The notes beneath the pieces were generated by a model that saw only the letters and a list, made by a program, of their open reading frames with translations, was not told where the DNA came from and ran no database searches. The position numbers were made by a program, and so were the translations under genes. From a virus, in IMG/VR virus record IMGVR_UViG_3300009149_003820, positions 1-22,095 of that record: a stretch of DNA of 22,095 nt; one strand, given 5' to 3'. Below, piece by piece: positions 13,658 to 20,413 of this stretch (positions within the stretch are counted from its first letter, which is position 1; the number at the start of each line of letters is the position of its first letter).

Positions 13658-13894
13658 TTATTTCTCTCTAAGATAGGTTATAAGTTTAACACATCCAGTA
13701 GGAATAACAAATGGTTCATCTTCTGGATGACCAAACATTCTTTTCAATATAATCTTCTTCTTGTCTTTATGCCATAGAAAACCGATCACACCTATTTCAG
13801 CAGGATTCAAATCTTTAACATCCCATATATCTCGTGGGAAAGACATTAAATCCACACAAGTAACAATGACGGGTTTTAGTTTTTTAGTTTTCAT
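13658..13894 (-). CDS. Hypothetical protein, 78 aa
   Basis: Not recognised. Predicted beta-rich: PVIVTCVDLMSFPRDIWDV, then EIGVIGFLWHKDKKKIIL, ending with FVIPTGCVKLITYL. Its ribosome binding site AGGAGAGATAAAA lies within the end of the zinc-ribbon gene upstream, which it overlaps by 11 bases. Confidence 0.62.
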   Translation of the reverse strand: MKTKKLKPVIVTCVDLMSFPRDIWDVKDLNPAEIGVIGFLWHKDKKKIILKRMFGHPEDEPFVIPTGCVKLITYLREK

Positions 13895-14024
13895 TTTTAT
13901 CTCTCCTAAAAATTTTTTTACACTCTCGGCATAGCATAACTCGTTGTTCCTGCTTGTTCGAAAATCTTATTACTATATCTTCGGTTTTATCGCTTTTGCA
14001 GTAAGGACAATTTTTATTTTTCAT
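13884..14024 (-). CDS. Zinc-ribbon mini-protein, 46 aa
   Basis: ATG at 14024 (MKNKNCPYCKSDKTED), TAA at 13884. CPYC (6-9) and CREC (32-35) make a classic zinc ribbon of transcription-factor type. The end is basic. It overlaps the next gene by 11 bases. AAAGGAGACATA lies upstream of the start. Confidence 0.65.
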   Translation of the reverse strand: MKNKNCPYCKSDKTEDIVIRFSNKQEQRVMLCRECKKIFRRDKNEN

Positions 14025-14034
14025 TATGTCTCCT

Positions 14035-14703
14035 TTATATGTCTATGCCTAATATTTCTAATTTCTTTTTACTAAAAACTTTTATTCTTACTTTTGGATA
14101 TAATCTTTTAAATAAGTTAAATTTCTTTTCCCAGCTTTTCCATTTATAGCCCTTAATTTCTATATATAAATCCCATATAGGAATATAAAAATCTGGAGTA
14201 TAGGTTGTATTCTTTAAGTTAAATCTTTTTGGTTCATAAAACCATTTATATCCACTCAAATCTAAAAAACGAGCAAATTTAATTTCCCAAGTAGAACGCA
14301 TCCATATATTTTTATAATAGGCTCCATTACCTTTACAGATATAACCTCTCTTAAATATAGGATTGTTTTTTCTCATCCTCTCACTTGCATCAGGTCTTTT
14401 TCTGCCTTTCATTCTTTTACTAATATCTGGTCGTATTTTTCCTTTTAATGCCTCAGCAGTAGTTCGCCTTCGGATACTATATTTAAGTAGATTATTATGA
14501 ATTGTGCTCGCACTACAATCAAATTCTTTAGCTATTTGTGCTTCCGATTTTTTATCTTCCACATACTTTTGAAGTAAAAAATTTTTTGAAATATTAAATT
14601 TAAAGTTTGGATTATTTGAACCATTAAAATCTGCATGATTTTCTCGCATTTTCCTGCGAGTTTCTTCTGTATGATGTTTTCTTAAAAAAGGACAATTTTT
14701 CAT
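14035..14703 (-). CDS. Free-standing homing endonuclease, PD-(D/E)XK type with NUMOD3 and HTH motifs
   Basis: 222 residues. HHTEETRRKMRENH (10-23) is a NUMOD3-type DNA-binding motif, repeated more loosely at 87-117 (ALKGKIRP, GRKRPDASERM). A helix-turn-helix lies at about 44-75 (EAQIAKEFDCSASTIHNNLL). The C-terminal nuclease core has Glu140 (RSTWEIKFARFL), Asp171 in TPDFYIP and Glu182-x-Lys184 in YIEIKG, the PD-(D/E)XK active site. It is closely related to the gene at 15633-16445. Such enzymes cut phage DNA lacking the gene and spread by recombination. Shine-Dalgarno AAAAGGAGCTAGT upstream. Confidence 0.82.
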   Translation of the reverse strand: MKNCPFLRKHHTEETRRKMRENHADFNGSNNPNFKFNISKNFLLQKYVEDKKSEAQIAKEFDCSASTIHNNLLKYSIRRRTTAEALKGKIRPDISKRMKGRKRPDASERMRKNNPIFKRGYICKGNGAYYKNIWMRSTWEIKFARFLDLSGYKWFYEPKRFNLKNTTYTPDFYIPIWDLYIEIKGYKWKSWEKKFNLFKRLYPKVRIKVFSKKKLEILGIDI

Positions 14704-14718
14704 ACTAGCTCCTTTTTA

Positions 14719-15288
14719 TTATCTGTTAGTATTTGTATTTCTATTATCATTAGTATTATCATTTGTATTAGTGTTTATTGTTGAAGTTGTAGCACTACCA
14801 CCCTGCCCACCTGTTCCTCCATTAGCTCTATTAGTAATTGCCCCTGTCTTTGCACTAACATTTCCTACTTTAGATGTTCCACCAGTTGCAGTAGCATTAC
14901 CACCTTTAGAAGTAGAATAAGATTTAACATCCCCAATAAATACACTTTGTTTAACCCTTGTTTCTTTAAGGACATCTGCTATTTCTCGTAAAGGCATACT
15001 TTGGGCAATTAAATAATCTTTCATTGCTTGTGCTTTAATTGTTTCTATTTTTAATTCTTGATTTCTTTTTAATTTTGCATTAACTTGTATTGCTCTTTTA
15101 CTCATTCTTTCCTTATAATACTCTAAATCTGCTGTTAATTCCTTTTCTGTTAAATTGCCTACCAAATAAATACAACCATTTTTCTCATAATATTCACCTC
15201 TTAAATTCATTACTTCTGCATAAACTACTGAATTTATAGACAACAAAATATTTATAATTATTAGCACCCTAATTAATTTTGTAATCAT
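14719..15288 (-). CDS. Exported protein with coiled-coil and Gly/Thr/Asn-rich tail, 189 aa
   Basis: Residues 1-24 are a signal peptide or anchor (LIRVLIIINILLSINSVVYA, possible cleavage after VYA). A helical, charged part follows (55-115: EYYKERMSKRAIQVNAKLKR and similar). The last 60 residues are low complexity: GGNATATGGTSKVGNVSA, GGTGGQGGSATTS, then a Thr/Asn/Asp repeat tail. The gene stands between two homing nucleases and has GGGGGAG before its ATG. A run of 11 C lies about 30-40 bases upstream. Function unknown; a secreted or surface-exposed phage product is likely. Confidence 0.7.
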   Translation of the reverse strand: MITKLIRVLIIINILLSINSVVYAEVMNLRGEYYEKNGCIYLVGNLTEKELTADLEYYKERMSKRAIQVNAKLKRNQELKIETIKAQAMKDYLIAQSMPLREIADVLKETRVKQSVFIGDVKSYSTSKGGNATATGGTSKVGNVSAKTGAITNRANGGTGGQGGSATTSTINTNTNDNTNDNRNTNTNR

Positions 15289-15317
15289 TTTGCTCCCCCT
15301 AGTATTAAAATACAGCT

Positions 15318-15328
15318 GGGGGGGGGGG
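15318..15328 (-). repeat. Homopolymer of 11 C (11 G on the plus strand) upstream of the exported protein gene
   Basis: Eleven consecutive C on the coding strand in an AT-rich genome, 30 bases before the ATG at 15288. AT-rich sequence on both sides (TTATTT before, TATTTTAAT after) could be weak promoter boxes whose spacing the tract would set. Such tracts change length during replication and can act as on/off switches. Length is also prone to sequencing error. Confidence 0.6.
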
Positions 15329-15344
15329 TAGAAATAATATCATT

Positions 15345-15446
15345 TTATCCTCTCCTTTCACTCGGTTTATATTCTTCTTTTTCTTGGCAAACACAATATA
15401 ATACACCAAGTAATAAGACTGCCAAAATTAATTCACAAATTATCAT
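15345..15446 (-). CDS. Small single-pass membrane protein, 33 aa
   Basis: ATG at 15446 with a perfect GGAGG five bases before it; TAA at 15345. MIICELILAVLLLGVLYCVC is one membrane helix. The tail QEKEEYKPSERRG is charged. The ribosome binding site lies in the last codons of the upstream gene. Function unknown. Confidence 0.6.
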   Translation of the reverse strand: MIICELILAVLLLGVLYCVCQEKEEYKPSERRG

Positions 15447-15447
15447 T

Positions 15448-15633
15448 CTATACCTCCTCAATAATAGTTATATCTGGAAATGTGGGTACAGGTTTTTTAT
15501 TCAATCTTTGAGCCAATGTCCTCAATCGCTTTCTTTTTGACACAGACTTCTTTCGCTTGCTTCTATTCCTATGACCAGCTACGGATTTATGCCTTCCTTT
15601 ACGAATAGTTTTTAATCTCTTTCGATTAGCCAT
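15448..15633 (-). CDS. Very basic small protein, 61 aa
   Basis: Starts at ATG 15633, overlapping the TGA of the nuclease gene. About 40 percent Lys/Arg: MANRKRLKTIRKGRHKSVAG, then RSKRKKSVSKRKRLRTL, with a hydrophobic acidic end (PTFPDITIIEEV). Such composition suggests nucleic-acid binding. A GTG one codon upstream (15636) is an alternative start. Confidence 0.6.
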   Translation of the reverse strand: MANRKRLKTIRKGRHKSVAGHRNRSKRKKSVSKRKRLRTLAQRLNKKPVPTFPDITIIEEV

Positions 15634-16445
15634 CACAGCACCCCCAGTTTTTCCAGTTTATTTTTATTTATTATAACTATATTAGTTTTTAGATACTGCT
15701 TTTTGAATAATCTAAATTTTTCTTTAGCATCTTTTCTCCACCAACCTTTTATCTCAATATAACAATCCCATTCTGGGATATAGAAATCTGGTATATAAGT
15801 AGAATGTTTTAAATCAAAGGCTTTAGATTCGTATAACCATTTGATCCCACTCAAATCTAAAAAATAAGCAAATTTAATTTCATAAGAAGAACGCATAGCT
15901 ATTCCATTATATCTAATTTTCCTACCACAAGCCATTGAATTTCTGTAGTCCTTATTCTTCCAGTTCAATCTACTAGCACAAGAACGACATTTTTTCTGTC
16001 CATATATACCATTGCTTACAGAAATTCTTTTATCACAGTTTATACAATAATATTTTCTGCTAGCTCTCCCATCTAGATAACTGGGATGATTTTTAATATT
16101 TTTAGCTAATTTATTTATCAATATTTCACTAAATGTTCTAATATGAATATTGTGTCTAATCAATCTATTTCTTATAGGTGCCTCACTACAATCTAATTCC
16201 TTAGCAATTTGTGACATAGTTTTTTTATTTTCATTATATTTTCTCAGAAGAAATTGTTTTGTAATCTTACAATCGTTCTCCAGTCTATTAGCCATATCTA
16301 TAGTTCTAACTGGAATGTTATATTTCTTTAACCTATTTCTTATGGCTTTCCTACTACAACCCAATTTCTTTGCTATCTTTTCAATAGGTTCTACTTTATA
16401 TTCCTTTAATAATAATTTTTTTGTTATAAAATCGTATTTTTTCAT
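15633..16445 (-). CDS. Second PD-(D/E)XK homing-type endonuclease with two HTH units and a zinc finger
   Basis: 270 residues. Two helix-turn-helix repeats (about 20-45 and 76-101) share the pattern IAKKLGCSRKAIRNRLKKYN / IAKELDCSEAPIRNRLIRHN. Next comes a four-cysteine zinc finger (C134, C137, C153, C156). The C-terminal nuclease core has Glu189 (RSSYEIKFAYFL), Asp220 in IPDFYIP and Glu231-x-Lys233 in YIEIKGWW. It shares most core residues with the nuclease at 14035-14703, but its DNA-binding half is built differently (no NUMOD3). AAGGAAA precedes the ATG. Confidence 0.8.
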   Translation of the reverse strand: MKKYDFITKKLLLKEYKVEPIEKIAKKLGCSRKAIRNRLKKYNIPVRTIDMANRLENDCKITKQFLLRKYNENKKTMSQIAKELDCSEAPIRNRLIRHNIHIRTFSEILINKLAKNIKNHPSYLDGRASRKYYCINCDKRISVSNGIYGQKKCRSCASRLNWKNKDYRNSMACGRKIRYNGIAMRSSYEIKFAYFLDLSGIKWLYESKAFDLKHSTYIPDFYIPEWDCYIEIKGWWRKDAKEKFRLFKKQYLKTNIVIINKNKLEKLGVL

Positions 16446-16466
16446 TTTCCTTCTATATTAGCCATT

Positions 16467-16679
16467 TTATTTTTCCTCCAATTTATATTTATAAATCCTT
16501 TTAATCATCCTCATATCAATATATTTTTTATGGCCTCTTGCCTTTCCCCTTAGTCTTATTACAGTAGTGGGATAAGTAATCTTATAATTATCAGGCACAG
16601 ACATAACTTTTCTATATCCAGTTTTGTATTCTAAAATTAATATTGTAACCAATAAGAGTATAAGCCAGTTTTTATTCAT
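16467..16679 (-). CDS. Small membrane-anchored basic protein, 70 aa
   Basis: I start it at ATG 16679, right after the TAG of the zinc-ribbon gene, because a longer reading would overlap that gene throughout. MNKNWLILLLVTILILEY is an N-terminal membrane helix. The rest is basic (VIRLRGKARGHKKYIDMRMI, ending KRIYKYKLEEK). Function unknown. Confidence 0.58.
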   Translation of the reverse strand: MNKNWLILLLVTILILEYKTGYRKVMSVPDNYKITYPTTVIRLRGKARGHKKYIDMRMIKRIYKYKLEEK

Positions 16680-16680
16680 C

Positions 16681-16869
16681 CTAATCCTTCCAAGATTTGA
16701 TATGCCCGCACTCATTACAATAAATATAAATCTCCTCATTAACCCTGCCACATTGGATACATTTCCAGAATTTAGTATCCCTATTTTTGTAAGAGATAAT
16801 TTGTTTAAATTTTCTAATAGTTCTATTGATATAGTCCTCAATAGTTATATTGTTTTTGGTGTATATCAT
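16681..16869 (-). CDS. Zinc-ribbon protein, 62 aa
   Basis: MIYTKNNITIEDYINRTIRK is a basic helical start. Then CIQC (37-40) and CNECGHIK (51-58) form a zinc ribbon. ACAGGAGGAGAATAAA before the ATG is one of the best ribosome binding sites in the window and lies in the end of the metallopeptidase gene. Stop is TAG. Confidence 0.7.
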   Translation of the reverse strand: MIYTKNNITIEDYINRTIRKFKQIISYKNRDTKFWKCIQCGRVNEEIYIYCNECGHIKSWKD

Positions 16870-16870
16870 T

Positions 16871-17344
16871 TTATTCTCCTCCTGTGATCTTATTTAATTT
16901 TCTAATCCATCTAATCGCAAATAAATCGCATTTCCTTTCATCCAATGTATCTAATACATTATGAGCAATTTCGTGCAGAAATAAAAACTTAATCTTATTT
17001 TTAGTTAAATACAAAGTGTTTTCTAAAGATACTAAAATAGAGCTACTTCCCATCATAGCAATATCAAAAGCTGTATACTTTTCTTTTTTAATAGTTCGAT
17101 AATACTTTGTATCTATATAGGTAGCCTTTTCTGTATTATTAAGATATTTGGTATAGTAATTTACTCTATTTTTATATGTGGTTCTTTTTCTTCTTGCGAC
17201 ACTCATAAGTATGCCTCTTATAGTCTTAAAACATTTAATAGGTATTTTATATCTTTCTGGAAGATGTTTTATTAAATCAATATAAACTCTTTCGACTTTG
17301 TTAGGTTTTGGTATTTTTTGCTTAAAATCTTTGTGCTTCTTCAT
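16871..17344 (-). CDS. HExxH zinc metallopeptidase-like protein, 157 aa
   Basis: FLFLHEIAHNVLDTLDERKC (about 122-141) holds the HExxH zinc motif (HEIAH). Glu and Asp follow in ERKCDLFA, where the third ligand of gluzincin/IrrE-like peptidases usually lies. The N-terminal half is basic and unrecognised (KKHKDFKQKIPKPNKVERVY). No signal peptide, so cytoplasmic. In phages and mobile elements such peptidases often cleave repressors or sit next to regulators. Nothing here names the substrate. It overlaps the next upstream gene by ATGA. Confidence 0.68.
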   Translation of the reverse strand: MKKHKDFKQKIPKPNKVERVYIDLIKHLPERYKIPIKCFKTIRGILMSVARRKRTTYKNRVNYYTKYLNNTEKATYIDTKYYRTIKKEKYTAFDIAMMGSSSILVSLENTLYLTKNKIKFLFLHEIAHNVLDTLDERKCDLFAIRWIRKLNKITGGE

Positions 17345-17502
17345 ATCTCCCTTATCTCCACAATTCCTATACCCTTATTCCTACAATCTAAAATTTCCCA
17401 ATTTAGCTCGTTACCATTGCCCTCAAAAAGTTTGGTAAGTAAGCCCTCTTTAGTCATATAGATAATCTGGTATTCAACTTCTTTTTTCAAATAATCAGAC
17501 AT
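17341..17502 (-). CDS. Hypothetical protein, 53 aa
   Basis: ATG at 17502 lies inside the end of the HNH gene (8-base overlap); TGA overlaps the metallopeptidase start. The sequence MSDYLKKEVEYQIIYMTKEG, LFEGNGNELNWEILDCRNKG looks like a small beta domain. Not recognised. Confidence 0.5.
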   Translation of the reverse strand: MSDYLKKEVEYQIIYMTKEGLLTKLFEGNGNELNWEILDCRNKGIGIVEIREI

Positions 17503-18145
17503 TTTTCTTCTTTCTTTTATTTCTTGACTTTATTCTGTTTTCGTGAACTGATAAAGGTTGTAAATTGGTATAATGAAAACATTCTCTTTGTTCTTTAGGT
17601 TTGGATAAATCAAAACTTGCACAAGGTTTAATGTGGTCTATTTCCCAAACTTTACCATAGTTTTCCCAAGTCATACCAAATTTAAATTTATTTTCCAGAT
17701 ACTTTCTTAATTCTGGTATAGAACAACCTAATAATTTTATGGTAGAATTAGATTTGACATTACCTTTAATCCCATGCCACAATCTCAATCTTAAATTACA
17801 TTTTAGTTTATAATTAATATCGTTTTTTCTACGATTTTTTAAATATTTTAATATTTTTTCTCTATTCTTTTGGTAATATTTTTTACTATATTCTTTAAAC
17901 CACTTACTATGCTCTCTTTTCCGCTTTATCATATATTTTTTTAATTTATTTTTATTTTTTTCTCTCCATAATTTAATCAATTTCTTTATTTTGTCTTTGT
18001 TTTCTTCTCTGTATTTTTTCTAATATAGTAGTATTTTATTTTTACTCTTATCAGGCATTTGTTTTACCCACTCTGCATATTTTACTTTGAAATATTCTTT
18101 ATGTTTCTGATAATATTTTTTCGTATATCTTTGTCTATTAAACAT
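17495..18145 (-). pseudogene. HNH homing endonuclease interrupted by an in-frame amber codon
   Basis: ATG at 18145 with AAGGGA upstream opens a frame of 217 codons (stop included) whose codon 42 is TAG (18020-18022). Before it: MFNRQRYTKKYYQKHKEYFK. After it, the same lysine-rich repeat pattern continues (KKYREENKDKIKKLIKLW, YYQKNREKILKYL). The C-terminus is a standard HNH domain: LGCSIPELRKYLE, GMTWENYGKVWEIDHIKPC and FHYTNLQPLSVHENRIKSR. The metal-binding DH pair and the final Asn are intact. A TTG at 17980 could restart translation of the catalytic part (161 aa). The TAG is probably a nonsense mutation, since TAG serves as a normal stop elsewhere here. Confidence 0.8.
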
Positions 18146-18158
18146 TTTGTGTCCCTTT

Positions 18159-18392
18159 TCAATCTCTAAAAATTACTTTAACCCCATCCTCGTAATAAGC
18201 CTCATCAATATGCTTTCTACAATAACCATAGTCAACTCCAAAGTCACTGAAGCAGGAAAACAAGGTAAGACATCTCGGACACCTGCCCATTGATACACAG
18301 AATTTTGTCCATAGAGTTTCGATCAAACCATAGCAAATATCTAAAAACCAGATTACCACAAATATAATATATATTAACAAAAATTTATTCAT
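18159..18392 (-). CDS. Membrane-anchored cysteine-rich protein, 77 aa
   Basis: MNKFLLIYIIFVVIWFLDIC is an N-terminal membrane helix. A short domain follows with C32, CPRC (38-41), C47 and C58. The cysteines and a His (CRKH) could bind zinc or form disulfides depending on topology. Good AAGAGGAAGAATAAA site. Function unknown. Confidence 0.62.
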   Translation of the reverse strand: MNKFLLIYIIFVVIWFLDICYGLIETLWTKFCVSMGRCPRCLTLFSCFSDFGVDYGYCRKHIDEAYYEDGVKVIFRD

Positions 18393-18410
18393 TTTATTCT
18401 TCCTCTTTAC

Positions 18411-18683
18411 TTAAAGCCACCCATTTTGAAAGTGGTCAATCCTACCAAATTTTATTTGTTCTTTAGTGAGTTCTATCAATTTTATATTTTGCCCAACAGC
18501 ATACTTTCTATGGCATTTAGGACATTCAAAGTAATAGAAAAAATCTCCATCAAAATGGTCGTGATAACCACATTTACAATGTAAATCAATACAAACATTT
18601 GTCCCCTTCCATTGTATCCAACCATATGCATCTCCTTCAGGATTATCTTGAGAGTAAACTTCTCTATAAAAATTCTTCTTCAT
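18411..18683 (-). CDS. Conserved-looking phage zinc-ribbon protein, 90 aa
   Basis: YGWIQWKGTNVCIDLHCKCG, HDHFDGDFFYYF, then CPKCHRKYAVGQNIKLIEL. The four cysteines in CKC and CPKC make a zinc ribbon. I recall this layout (WIQWKGT, CxC, CPxC, AVGxxVKL) from many phage small proteins of unknown function, but could not search. It is the first gene after the promoter at 18701-18728, with TAGGAGGATAAG before its ATG. Confidence 0.75.
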   Translation of the reverse strand: MKKNFYREVYSQDNPEGDAYGWIQWKGTNVCIDLHCKCGYHDHFDGDFFYYFECPKCHRKYAVGQNIKLIELTKEQIKFGRIDHFQNGWL

Positions 18684-18700
18684 CTTATCCTCCTATCTAA

Positions 18701-18728
18701 AGTATACCACATAAATCACGATTGTCAA
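18701..18728 (-). promoter_or_regulatory. Sigma-70-type promoter with extended -10
   Basis: TTGACA (18723-18728), 16-base spacer, TGG-TATACT with -10 at 18701-18706. The transcript start would fall just before the ribosome binding site of the 90-residue gene. Shares TGGTATACTT with the promoters at 20.37 and 20.96 kb. Confidence 0.8.
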
Positions 18729-18988
18729 GGGTGTATTTTAAGATTTTTTATTCTGCCCATAAGTCTTTTATTTTAAGTAAGTTAAGACAAATTATTAAAT
18801 TATACATTTACTATAAATTGTAGTATTTGCTCATTTCAAGAAATCGGAAACTCGCAAAATCGCTCAATTTTAAATCGCAACTCGTAAGTATTAAAACAGT
18901 TAGATAAATCTTCAACAAAATATAGCAAGTTTCAGTATATATTATATACTATATTATCTTAATACTAGTAACTATATAAACGATTAAA
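18729..18988. other. AT-rich intergenic region with palindrome and short repeats
   Basis: 260 bases without a convincing gene. It holds a cluster of AAATCG / AACTCG repeats on the plus strand (about 18840-18890), a TTTTAAGTAAGTTAAGAC stretch (about 18771), and a perfect 17-base palindrome AGTATATA-T-TATATACT (18934-18950). It may be a regulatory region or replication origin. No hairpin with U-run was found. Confidence 0.45.
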
Positions 18989-19177
18989 CTATGCCTTCTT
19001 TTTAAAATGTTGATCTCTAGCAATTTTTCTTTTGTAAGTTTCTTCAGCTTTTTCTGCAAGTGCTAAAAAGTATTCTGCCCTTTCCTTGTTGCCCTCAAGT
19101 TCGTATTGGGCAGCTTTCTTTAAAGCAAGATCAACCAGCATTTTACAGTAAGCCATATCAAACTCCTTGTCTGTCAT
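18989..19177 (-). CDS. Hypothetical helical protein, 62 aa
   Basis: Not recognised. One long charged helix hairpin: LVDLALKKAAQYELEGNKER, then AEYFLALAEKAEETYKRKIA, reminiscent of a single TPR-like helix pair. Its ATG overlaps the TGA of the upstream zinc-finger gene. Confidence 0.6.
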   Translation of the reverse strand: MTDKEFDMAYCKMLVDLALKKAAQYELEGNKERAEYFLALAEKAEETYKRKIARDQHFKKKA

Positions 19178-19329
19178 TTTATTTCTTCTACTTCTCCAGT
19201 TCCGTTACATTTATCACATTTAGGAGCATTTCTATTTATACTGTTAATTATTGCGGGAGTTAAAATTATATAAGGATTAGGATATTTGGGAAGATAGCCA
19301 AAGCCCCCACATCTAGGACAAGTTTTCAT
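19174..19329 (-). CDS. DnaJ-type zinc-finger mini-protein, 51 aa
   Basis: ATG 19329, TGA 19174. CPRCGGFGY (4-12) and CDKCNGTGE (38-46) are the two halves of a DnaJ-type CxxCxGxG zinc finger, with a hydrophobic linker (PNPYIILTPAIINSINRN). Overlaps both neighbours by ATGA-type junctions. Function unknown; it likely binds protein or RNA. Confidence 0.62.
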   Translation of the reverse strand: MKTCPRCGGFGYLPKYPNPYIILTPAIINSINRNAPKCDKCNGTGEVEEIK

Positions 19330-19451
19330 TCTCTTATCCTCCATTTTAGATTAGCATACTGTTGCCAATCAGGGGCTTGTTCTTCCTCTAATTCTTGTGC
19401 TAATAATTGTTCTAATTCTTTTAATTCGTTTTCTTTATCAAGCCAATTCAT
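19326..19451 (-). CDS. Acidic helical mini-protein, 41 aa
   Basis: ATG 19451, TGA 19326. ENELKELEQLLAQELEEEQA is an acidic coiled-coil-like helix, followed by PDWQQYANLKWRIRE. It overlaps both neighbouring small genes by ATGA. Not recognised. Confidence 0.55.
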   Translation of the reverse strand: MNWLDKENELKELEQLLAQELEEEQAPDWQQYANLKWRIRE

Positions 19452-19573
19452 TTTTTAATCCTTATTTCTCTTTTGCAAGTTCTACAATAACCAATGTATT
19501 CCTTTTCAGTTATTTCTAACTCTATAATTTCTTTACATTGTGAACAACTAAATACTTGATAATTAGTTTTCAT
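19448..19573 (-). CDS. Zinc-ribbon mini-protein, 41 aa
   Basis: ATG 19573 with GAGGAGAATAAA upstream, TGA 19448. CSQC (10-13) and CRTC (30-33) separated by 16 residues form a minimal zinc ribbon (MKTNYQVFSCSQCKEIIELE). Basic end KREIRIKK. Confidence 0.62.
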   Translation of the reverse strand: MKTNYQVFSCSQCKEIIELEITEKEYIGYCRTCKREIRIKK

Positions 19574-19588
19574 TTTATTCTCCTCGCT

Positions 19589-19801
19589 TTATTTTCTGCA
19601 AAGTAAACAAATATAATTCCTCAATACTTCCTCTGTATACAATTCTGGTCTATGTGTGGATATATTATAAGTAGTCTGACACTTGATACAAGTAAGTTTA
19701 ATTTTTTCTAATCCTAAGAAATGGTCTAGAGTAATTTCTTTTTTGTAAGTCTTGATTAGTTCCTTGTTCTTTTTTATGGCTCTTATCTTTTTTCTTTTCA
19801 C
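19589..19801 (-). CDS. Zinc-ribbon protein, 70 aa, GTG start
   Basis: GTG at 19801, with GAGGT seven bases before it inside the end of the upstream gene. A basic N-terminal helix (KRKKIRAIKKNKELIKTYKK) is followed by a zinc ribbon CIKC (38-41) ... CLLC (65-68) containing TYNISTHRPELYTEE. The layout of basic helix plus ribbon suggests nucleic-acid binding. Confidence 0.66.
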   Translation of the reverse strand: MKRKKIRAIKKNKELIKTYKKEITLDHFLGLEKIKLTCIKCQTTYNISTHRPELYTEEVLRNYICLLCRK

Positions 19802-19803
19802 TG

Positions 19804-20094
19804 CTATACCTCTGTTTTCGGAGTAATCCCGCCTGCTTCTAAAAATAGTTTCCTATAAGATAATCTTGTTTTAAAGTAGGCAAATCCTTCTATAATTTCC
19901 CATACTTTTGCGTGCCCCCTTTGATTTATTTGTCGTTCCATATGTTCTACGCTATCTTGTTTTACAATGCTAGATAATTCCTTCTTAGGTAAAACCATTA
20001 AGCCACCACATAGATCGCAAGTATCGTCCTTAACTAAATCACTTGGAAGACAATTTTTTATATGCCCACATTTCATACATTGTAGTTTAATCAT
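19804..20094 (-). CDS. Zinc-ribbon protein with helical C-terminus, 96 aa
   Basis: N-terminal zinc ribbon CMKCGHIKNC (6-15) ... CDLCGG (26-31), then a separate C-terminal helical part with ERQINQRGHAKVWEIIEGFA and KTRLSYRKLFLEAGGITPKT. Stop is TAG. GAGGTAAAA precedes the ATG. No family name recognised. Confidence 0.68.
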   Translation of the reverse strand: MIKLQCMKCGHIKNCLPSDLVKDDTCDLCGGLMVLPKKELSSIVKQDSVEHMERQINQRGHAKVWEIIEGFAYFKTRLSYRKLFLEAGGITPKTEV

Positions 20095-20096
20095 TT

Positions 20097-20312
20097 TTAC
20101 CTCGCTTTAATTACAATATAATCTCCATTTTCTTCTTGTGTAATAGTTTTATACTGCCCTTTTAAACTCTTTAATATTTCTTTAATTGCTTTAATGTCGT
20201 TCATTTTTTTGCCACTTAAAGTAGATGAAGGGCATCTTCCTGATTCCTCTTGTCTTTTTATACTTGCGGGTAATCTCCATTCTGCTCCAGTTTTTATTTT
20301 ACAAGTAAACAT
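20097..20312 (-). CDS. Hypothetical protein, 71 aa
   Basis: Start at 20312 is supported by AAGGAGCTGTTAAA. The first 36 residues (MFTCKIKTGAEWRLPASIKR...) look irregular. The second half, beginning at an internal Met (MNDIKAIKEILKSLKGQYKT), is a better-formed helix-strand unit and might be a second start. Not recognised. First gene after the promoter at 20366-20394. Confidence 0.55.
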   Translation of the reverse strand: MFTCKIKTGAEWRLPASIKRQEESGRCPSSTLSGKKMNDIKAIKEILKSLKGQYKTITQEENGDYIVIKAR

Positions 20313-20365
20313 TTTAACAGCTCCTTATTTTCTTAAAAAGTTAGTAAGTATAGCCTAACACCAGA

Positions 20366-20394
20366 AGTATACCATATAAAAGTCATTTTGTCAA
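20366..20394 (-). promoter_or_regulatory. Strong sigma-70-type promoter with extended -10
   Basis: TTGACA (20389-20394), 17-base spacer, TGG-TATACT (-10 at 20366-20371). This is near consensus with an extended -10. A second TATACTTAC lies about 20 bases downstream. Drives the gene at 20312 and followers. Confidence 0.82.
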
Positions 20395-20413
20395 GAGCAT
20401 ATTTTGAAATAGT

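Noticed and set aside
16680-16841. Longer form of the 70-residue gene starting at 16841
   Set aside because: It would overlap the zinc-ribbon gene completely in another frame. The ATG at 16679 directly after that gene's stop is the better start.
18020-18022. TAG read as an amino acid (alternative phage code)
   Set aside because: TAG closes several well-formed genes here (5248, 9772, 10635, 15448, 16681, 19804), in places overlapping the next start in another frame (10635). The HNH TAG is therefore better explained as a nonsense mutation.
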